A stretch of 64,000 nt of DNA from Adiantum capillus-veneris. Taxonomy: Eukaryota; Streptophyta; Polypodiopsida; Polypodiales; Pteridaceae. Each line of letters starts with the position of its first letter. Position 1 is the stretch's first letter. A model generated the notes under the pieces. That model had not been told where the DNA came from, ran no database searches, and saw nothing but the letters and a program-made list of their open reading frames with translations. The DNA lies in assembly GCA_014529385.2 (NCBI GenBank), contig CM043947.1:126208891-126272890 (forward strand), read 5' to 3'. The translations under genes and the position numbers were made by a program. This document shows positions 57,132 to 64,000 of the stretch, piece after piece.

Positions 57132-58208
57132 CTCTTTGACACTTTGGTGGCTTCTGCATTGCTCTATGGAGCTGAGATATGGGGACCTTCATTGGATCAT
57201 CACGGGAGGTCGGGTCGCACTGATGGATGGGGGAGCATGGAGAAACCTCTCGCCTCTATGATATCGCGGGTCATTAGAGCCAAGGCCTTTATACCACGTG
57301 CCATTATCCGAGCAGAGCTAGCGGCCCCCCCGCTAGCGGTTGAGGCGCTCACCAGATCAGTCTCCTTCATACACCGCATGTGGGAACTTCCTCGAGACAG
57401 ATATGCCGGCCTTCCACTTGAGTCCTCTCGACAGTTAGCCATGCAGGGAGATACAACATGCTGGTATGGGGGGATGAAATCATGATTTCAGGCGCATGGG
57501 TTCAACATAGACAGGTTGCCACCCTTCCAGTACTCATTGGATGCACCATCTCTCACTCTTACACACTCCAAGATCACGAGGCTCATCCGCCAAGACCTGA
57601 CTCAGCTAGACACCAGGAGGACATGGATACAGCCAGCACAGGAGTTGGGCACAAAGATGGCTTTCTACATAGAGCATCTTTTCCAGCTTACGGAGGATGG
57701 TTTTGTGACGAGACCCAGATACATGGACACCCACTTGTCTCATGGGATACGATGTGCTATTGGCCAGTTATGCACATCTTCTCACCAGCTACGGATTGAG
57801 ACTGGGAGATATAGCGGAGTACCAGCAGAGGCCAAGACATGCCCCTTGTGTGACATGGAGCCTGAGACAGAGTTGCACTACACATGCCGTTGCCCCATCT
57901 ACTATGAGATACGAGGCCGCTTCCATTGCTTGTTCAGAGAGGGTTTTGGATCACTCTCCAGAGTCATGGGATACAAGGATCAAAGATGCTTGGGTTTGTT
58001 CTTGCTCGAGCTGTGCAGACACAAGGATAGCCTGACTTTTGGAGAGGCTAGCCAGTCTCAGAGACGGATCACAGATTTCTTTAGCGCAGACATTGGACAG
58101 CCGCAGGAACTACTCCCACAGCAGAGCTCACACTCGTCTCACACCAGAGGCACACTGATCGACCGAGCAATTGAGTTGGGAAAATCTAGCGCCCACGATT
58201 GCGGATGA
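57132..58208 (+). pseudogene. LINE-C ORF2 C-terminal region (copy 2)
   Basis: VASALLYGAEIWGPS, WELPRDRYAG and, after a frameshift near 57480, TCPLCDMEPETELHYTCRCP, then [17 protein letters not shown], which reads through the site that is TGA in copy 1. The frame ends at 58208; a 3'UTR of ~320 bp follows. Confidence 0.88.
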
Positions 58209-58528
58209 CTACACATTATTGACGGAGGCTACATTAGAAGATTCGGAGCACTCTGGCCAGGCATGCACGACACCCGGTCAGACTACTGACCATGGAGGAG
58301 ATTGATGAGATCCGCTAACGACTGATGGATCTCCTGTGATTTAGCTATCCCAGCCAGCTGCTCATTTTGCTTAGTTCACATCGACCAACTTAGGATCCCA
58401 TAGTATTTTCGTCTTGTTATGTTTTGATTTTTGCTACTCTGACTTTGTATCGGATCCACCACATTGTAACTTTCTGGTCTCATAGGTCACTTTGGCCTTT
58501 TGAAGACGTTAATATAACATTTCATTTC

Positions 58529-58531
<3 letters not shown>

Positions 58532-58586
<55 letters not shown>
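58532..58586. repeat. (CT)n tail of LINE-C copy 2
   Basis: About 27 CT units fused directly to the LINE terminus TTTCATTTCATTT. Confidence 0.9.
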
Positions 58587-58589
<3 letters not shown>

Positions 58590-59939
58590 CCATGTGTGTG
58601 GTGTATCCGAGATGTGTACTAAACTCAGCCGTCGTTTCCATATAGAGACAAATGCACCCAATTCACAAAGAGTGAGTATATACATTTGGCAGCAACAAAA
58701 GCCAAGGTTAAAGAGTAACCAAAAGAGTCTGATTCAGTTGTACTAAAAGATGGATGACAGCAACCAGAAAAGAGCATTATATGCTAAGACAACACTCAAT
58801 GCAATCAAGGAACTAGAATGCCACATCGCCTTTTCCGGGTCAGGCATCCACCTCAAAGGATACCAATCTCGTTACTAGGCTCTGGACTGATGTATTAAAA
58901 AAAGGACCAATGTAAGCACAAGAGGAAATGCCAATCATGATTTGTTTATTGAGCTACAAGAACCAATCAATGAGGTTGTGGCAGTAGTTTGATGTTAGGG
59001 TGCTTTTTATAGGTAATTTCAACCATTGTCCATCCCATCATGTTTTCTCCAATGCATGCTCTAATGGGACTATGTAAATAATATGCAACTAGAAAAGAAG
59101 CTTTGACAAGAAAAGGCCAAAGAGCCTTGGATATGAAGTTTTGATAAATGATCTTGATAGATACCTTGAGAAGGTGGAGTAGTCGTTTGAGGTTCTGACT
59201 CCATTGGACAGAATTTCTGGGAGGCGGTGAGACGATAGGAGAGGTTTCTTGGGGCTTTTAAGAGTAGTCAAGATGTTTGCTTACTTGCAGGAAATACTCT
59301 TCAACAGGGAGAAGTGGGGAAGAAGGGTGGAAAGCAAACAAGCCTGAAGCAGAAAGCATGGGGGGTGAGCTTGGCAACGACAAGAGGGCAATGGTCGCAT
59401 GCGAGCTTAGCTTTGTTTGCACCCATGGCGATGGCAGCCGGGTGCCTCCATAGCTAGGTTTCACGTGACCCTTTGTCCCAGGCTCCTCAAGTAGATTTTT
59501 TTTGTATACACGAACATAACTTGGTTGGCTTTGCTATCAAGAAAGAAGCAAATTTTAGAGTATAAATAAAGATTTTGAGGTACAAATAAAGGGAGACTTA
59601 TGGAGGATACGCCATGGTTACATGCAGAGATTTAGATTGAAAAGCATTCGATGTGGGTACTTCATTGACGGCTAAGATTTAGGCTACGTGAGCAATCTCT
59701 GGCCGCATTGTATGAAACTGTTTTAGGCCAACCAAGTAAATTTTTGTCCATTACAACTTACAAAATACATGAAGAATTAACGTTAGGCTGATTTCAACTT
59801 ACAAAACGTAACGCCCATTAATATCGCCACCACCTTACATGAACGCCTCCTTACCATGGCTTGGTAGTTGTTAGCTATCCTCTTTGCCCTTGCTCTCGTA
59901 TAGCAGCTCTTTGCAACACCAAGTCAGCCATATATAAGC
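58587..59939. other. No gene seen
   Basis: Short frames on both strands without recognisable domains. Confidence 0.5.
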
Positions 59940-61240
59940 TATTGTCACCATGCAACATCTCCTAATTGCTGTCCATTGGTAGTGAAAAAGACCAATTGGT
60001 TGCACTGGTTTATTTGCAACAGTATCACTTTTACTCACTTGACTTATTCCCGTGATTGATTTATGGCGAGTTTAGACCTTTGCAGAGACTTTTGGCAATA
60101 ATGTTAAGATGTGAAAAGAAAGAACAACAATAAGCAAAAACATATTGTAAAACTAGTGGACAACAAGTAATGACAAACTGTAAAGAGTGACATGTACTAT
60201 TGATCTAGGTAACAAGTAGTGGTATCGTCGTACTTTGGAACACAAAAGATTCTAATATTGTTGAGTCACAACAAAACAAAATGAGTAGTTAAACTTATGC
60301 ATTATACAATAAGCAAAAGAGAATTATTGTAGTTCAAATAGTGTGCATTACATGGAAGTACCATACAAAAGTATGGTGGAGAGTCGGCATTGTGTCTCCC
60401 AAAAAATAATAAGGAACGAAAGCCATGCTTAGTCCCATAGACTGATAGTGTTGACCAAGCAAACACATAGGCATGGAGGTTTAGAAGCAGATTAAAAACC
60501 TTGAAGCTTGCTTGTATCTCTGGAACGTATATTGCTATCATATTCTTGAATGACTATCTCCACCTCGACTCCTACATGGAGCACCCTCTCAGCCCTGTAT
60601 TGTCACCATACAATGCCTCCTAATGTTGTCCACTAGCAACAAAAAGATCGATTTGTTGCATTGCTTTATTTGCAATAATATCACTTTTACTTGCTAGACT
60701 CATTCTCATGGTTGATTCATGGCCAGTTTAAGCCTTGTCAGGGATTTGTGGCAATGATGTTAAGATGTGACTAAAAGAAAGTACAATGATAAGCAAAAAC
60801 ATATTGTAAACCTTATAAACAACAAGCAATGGCATACTGTAAATATTAAAATTTACTTCTAACCTGGATAACGAGCAATGGTATCATTTGACTTTGGAAT
60901 GCAAAGAACTCCGCTATTATTGAGCTACAACAAAACAACATGAGTAGTTAAACTTATTCGTCATGCAATAAGCAACAAAGAAACAATGTAGATCGAATAG
61001 TGCGGGTCACATAGAAGTGCCATACGGAAGTATGATAGAGAGTCGCCAATGTCTCCCCAAAAATAATAAAGAACGGAATCAGTGCCCTGCTCAGTAGATT
61101 GGTAGTGTTGATTAAGCAAACACATAGACATGGAGGTTTAGAAGCAAAATTACAAACCTTGAAGCTTGCTTTATCTTTGGAACATACATTGCTGTCATAT
61201 CCTTAATGACTATCTCCACCTCGACTCTTGCATGGAGCAG
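59940..61240. repeat. Imperfect ~0.66 kb tandem duplication
   Basis: Copies begin near 59941 and 60599 (ATTGTCACCAT...CTCCTAAT) and run in parallel through AATGTTAAGATGTGA, AAGCAAAAACATATTGTAAA and TGACTATCTCCACCTCGACT. Divergence is substantial, so the duplication is old. A minus-strand frame near 61230-61155 (VEVEIVIKDMTAMYVPK) appears in both, suggesting the unit came from a coding or transposon sequence that I cannot name. Confidence 0.7.
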
Positions 61241-61611
61241 TCCCATCAAGTTTATTGCCTTGCCACTATTGATGACGGTGCAACCAAGCATCCTGACCCA
61301 ATCATTGAACTCCACATGTGTTGTCAAGCCCAATTCCCACACTCACTTTGAGAGTGCTGCCATATTGAATAGGTATCTTCTTGAAGTAACCCACTATTGT
61401 GTATCCTATAACTTGGTACAAATCTTTCTGGTAAGCTTATGCATTTGGCCAGTCCGAAAGAAAAACTCTTTGCCTTGGCACCGTCATAGAAGAGTATGTA
61501 GGAGATAGGTTGTCGAGTGATGGCATGGATGGCACATCAAATAGTGTTATAATCTACCATTGTGAAATGATCTTGACAATTCAATTGTTGTTTGTGGTCC
61601 TAGACCCTCCT

Positions 61612-61658
<47 letters not shown>

Positions 61659-62922
61659 TTTCTCGACGTTGGTGATGGTGATCGAGACCTCAACCAAAGA
61701 GAAGCCTGGTACTTCTTGTGGTCTCGAATTGCTAAGCGGGTGGAGGTGGCATGATTAATATAATCGGGTTTTGATGGGCTACCAGGCACCAACTACTATG
61801 TGCAGAATTTTGAAACGAAGGCAAGTACTCCAAAGCTTTCAATAGCATCGTTGGCAGTAAATTTTGTAGGCTTTGAAAAGCGCCATCGATGAGACGCAAT
61901 TGTGTCTGAAAAGCGAGGCAAGGCAGCGGTGCGACTGTCCATTGATCGTAAGATGATGCTGCTAATCTGACGTCATGTTGAGTATAATATCGATCATCGG
62001 ATGCGCAAAACTGATTGCTACCAGATGGTGCAACATGAACACACAAAATAATTGCAGCTCTTGCTCAAGGGTTTGCACTGTCCGTCAAGGTCCAGGGTCG
62101 GGGGGCAACCAATCTAGGCCGCTCATCTACTGTACATTCCTTAGCAAAAAGTCAATCATGCATTGTTGGATCTGTGAAAACTCAGTGTTCAGAAAGGGCA
62201 GCCCCACCAGATTGTTGACAAGTGAGTGCATGGAAACTGAGTAACCGCACAATAGCTGAGACTCTAATATATCATCACAAAGAATATCCAAGCAGGAGCT
62301 GATAGCGATAGCAGAGCCGCTGTGTTGCTGACATGTCAACATGCACAATACGTAAGAGCTTACGAATAGCAGGACTGTTGTGTAGTTGACACATCAGCGT
62401 GTAGAATCTGCGATCATGGCCCCCCTCCCCTGTACCTTGACGGCAGGGAATGGTCACTTGCTGACCATTCACCCGGAAATCCACGCTCCCGCACGGCTCC
62501 TGGCCTCCGTCGATCGCCATGCAGTCGCATGGATTCCGATGACCATTCCCTACCCCTTCCAACACTTGCTACTATGGGCTTCTCTATGTTGGAGATCTAC
62601 GTTAACAGCCCTGAAACAGATCCATAGCCACCTTGCCATATCATTCGTAGATTAATGGCTGCCACATGCATAACCTGCTAGTGACCCACAACCATAACAA
62701 GCTCCTTCCAGCTCTGTGCAGACCTTCAAAAGCTTTCAGCCCATCGTGCCTTCTCTTTTTCATCCTTTTCAGCAACGCAGACTGCAAGATGAGTTTGCAA
62801 GTTCTAAGTCAGAGCAAGGGAGAACGTGGAGCAACAAGGCTATGATATCTAAACTAACATAATATGGCGGAAGGGATAGCCCTTTACACGTGTCAAAATT
62901 TGCGACATGAAGGCTAAACTCC

Positions 62923-62977
<55 letters not shown>

Positions 62978-63228
62978 GCCGGCCGTACTAGTAGATAATA
63001 ATGCGAAATCAGTATTCGGGAAAAATTATTTTTCCAAACATACAAAATTTCTTTCCTTGAATTTGCCAAGAGGAAATTTTAGAAACTTAACTTTATTTTT
63101 TGGGATCTTACACTATTTTTTCTCTATTTTGAGGTGGAATTTCTCCTTTTCCCATTGCCCTCAACCGGCATTTCCAAAAGTGAAAACAACACGATATTGA
63201 GCTAAGACACATTTTTCCCGAACACTGT
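61241..63228. other. Unassigned; two (GA)n tracts
   Basis: (GA)n tracts lie at 61615-61656 and 62929-62973. A minus-strand frame at 62565-62275 (CDCMAIDGGQEPCGSVDFRV, NGQQVTIPCRQGTGEGGHD) looks coding-like with regular Cys, but I do not recognise it; it may be an exon or fossil. A minus frame at 62046-61732 is also unrecognised. Confidence 0.35.
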
Positions 63229-63430
63229 GCGGAAGGGAGATTGTTGGTCTGAATTACAAGGTCATACTTATGAGTTTGCCTTTGTGTATGCTTCACAAAC
63301 TTTGAAATGTAGAGTTCAGTTATGGGACTCTCTCTTAGGCATTATCCTTGGTGCACAAATGCATTTCTATATGGGGATTTCAATAACTTGCCTCAATTTG
63401 AAGATAAAACGTCTCATAACTCTCATATAA
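63229..63430 (+). pseudogene. LINE endonuclease scrap
   Basis: FAFVYASQTLKCRVQLWDSL resembles the F-V-Y-A...R-x-x-L-W-x-x-L segment of plant L1 endonucleases. The following GDFN motif is not seen. Only a fragment. Confidence 0.4.
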
Positions 63431-64000
63431 ACATATGGAAAAACATGCATGGATAGCCTTCCTTGATGCAGAGCATGCACTTGACATTTGGCAAGAAGTT
63501 TAGCCTGATGTAGGGGGTCTTACTTATCATCATAATGCTTTCACAGATCATCGGGCAAGATTTGGATAGATGGTATTGCTTCAGATGAAACCTGATGCGT
63601 TTGTATGCAAAATGTCGATTGACTATTCACATAGATGATCTAATCATGCTCTTTTATGGTTGGGACTTTATGTTATATGTAAGTTGATGAAATTTTTTTC
63701 GATGCTCATCCATTATTGCATATCAATAATAGTTTCTTCTCCATGAAGAATTTTAATCTCTTGTGATAACTGTTATGAGACCTATTACAGTGCATGCTCA
63801 AGAGGATATTCATATTGTGTGGCATACTTGTATAACTTGTTTGCAAGCTTTGATATAAGATCATGGTAGAATGTACATGAGAGAACAAAGACAACAATTG
63901 TCTTGGTCTAAAACACATTGCCAAGGTATAGAGCAAGTATGAGCCTGTCGAAAGGTTTGATCAGGTATTTGTGTGAAGCTAAACATGTCATTCAACAAAA
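63431..64000. other. No gene seen
   Basis: Short broken frames only. Confidence 0.5.

Larger units (their letters stand above)
53523..58531 (+). mobile_element. LINE-C copy 2, interrupted by a solo LTR
   Basis: A plus-strand copy of the same LINE as 32.4-37.2 kb, truncated just inside ORF1, running through endonuclease, RT and zinc knuckle to the 3' end ATAACATTTCATTTCATTT (to 58531), followed by (CT)n. A 650-bp solo LTR splits the endonuclease, and ~440 bp of RT including the Y-A-D-D box is deleted at 56917. The ORF1 stop TGA-CGG and the in-frame junction to ORF2 are preserved. Confidence 0.9.

Noticed and set aside
1-64000. CRISPR array, operon or prokaryotic system
   Set aside because: Spliced plant gene and plant retrotransposons throughout; direct repeats are microsatellites or TE duplications without regular spacers.

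Overview
This is plant nuclear DNA. One host gene is clear: a 16-exon, plus-strand chloroplast DExH-box RNA helicase of the ISE2/DExH15 type (38114-52814). The rest is layered transposable-element (TE) debris and long simple repeats. The gene identity, GT-AG introns, plant-type Ty1/copia and Ty3/gypsy pol proteins, and iMet-tRNA-type primer-binding sites all point to a land plant. The type of LINE ORF1 protein and the TE-rich introns make me lean to a fern, lycophyte or bryophyte over a flowering plant, but the window cannot prove that.

Layout. 1-770: unassigned sequence with a small ORF and a codon-period minisatellite. About 780-4527: decayed Ty3/gypsy element on the minus strand. 5.1-5.8 kb: microsatellites and two LINE 3' ends. 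6.5-7.4 kb: a broken TPR-like gene fragment. 9393-10897 and 23113-24661: two same-strand copies of a ~1.5 kb LTR-like repeat. Between them lie a copia gag split into oppositely oriented halves (11.4-12.8 kb), a copia pol remnant on minus (12773-16680) and a gypsy/chromovirus remnant on plus (about 19.0-22.2 kb). 25.4-27.5 and 31.2-32.2 kb: two 5'-truncated plant L1-type LINEs. 32354-37430: a nearly complete LINE of a second family ('LINE-C') on minus. 38.1-52.8 kb: the helicase gene, with LINE and SINE pieces in introns 1 and 6. 53523-58531: a second long LINE-C copy on plus, with a solo LTR inserted. 58.6-64 kb: gene-poor, with a ~0.66 kb tandem duplication, more (GA)n tracts and a LINE endonuclease scrap.

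The most interesting signal is LINE-C. ORF1 encodes a coiled-coil protein with an RRM-like region and a C-terminal domain, the layout of vertebrate-type L1 ORF1p. ORF2 (endonuclease-RT-zinc knuckle) follows in the same frame, separated only by a UGA in the leaky CGG context. There is no AUG between that stop and the first endonuclease motif. Both long copies share this layout, which suggests ORF2 is made by stop-codon readthrough. LINE-C 3' ends carry a TTTCA-type tail, and some run directly into long CT/GA microsatellites.
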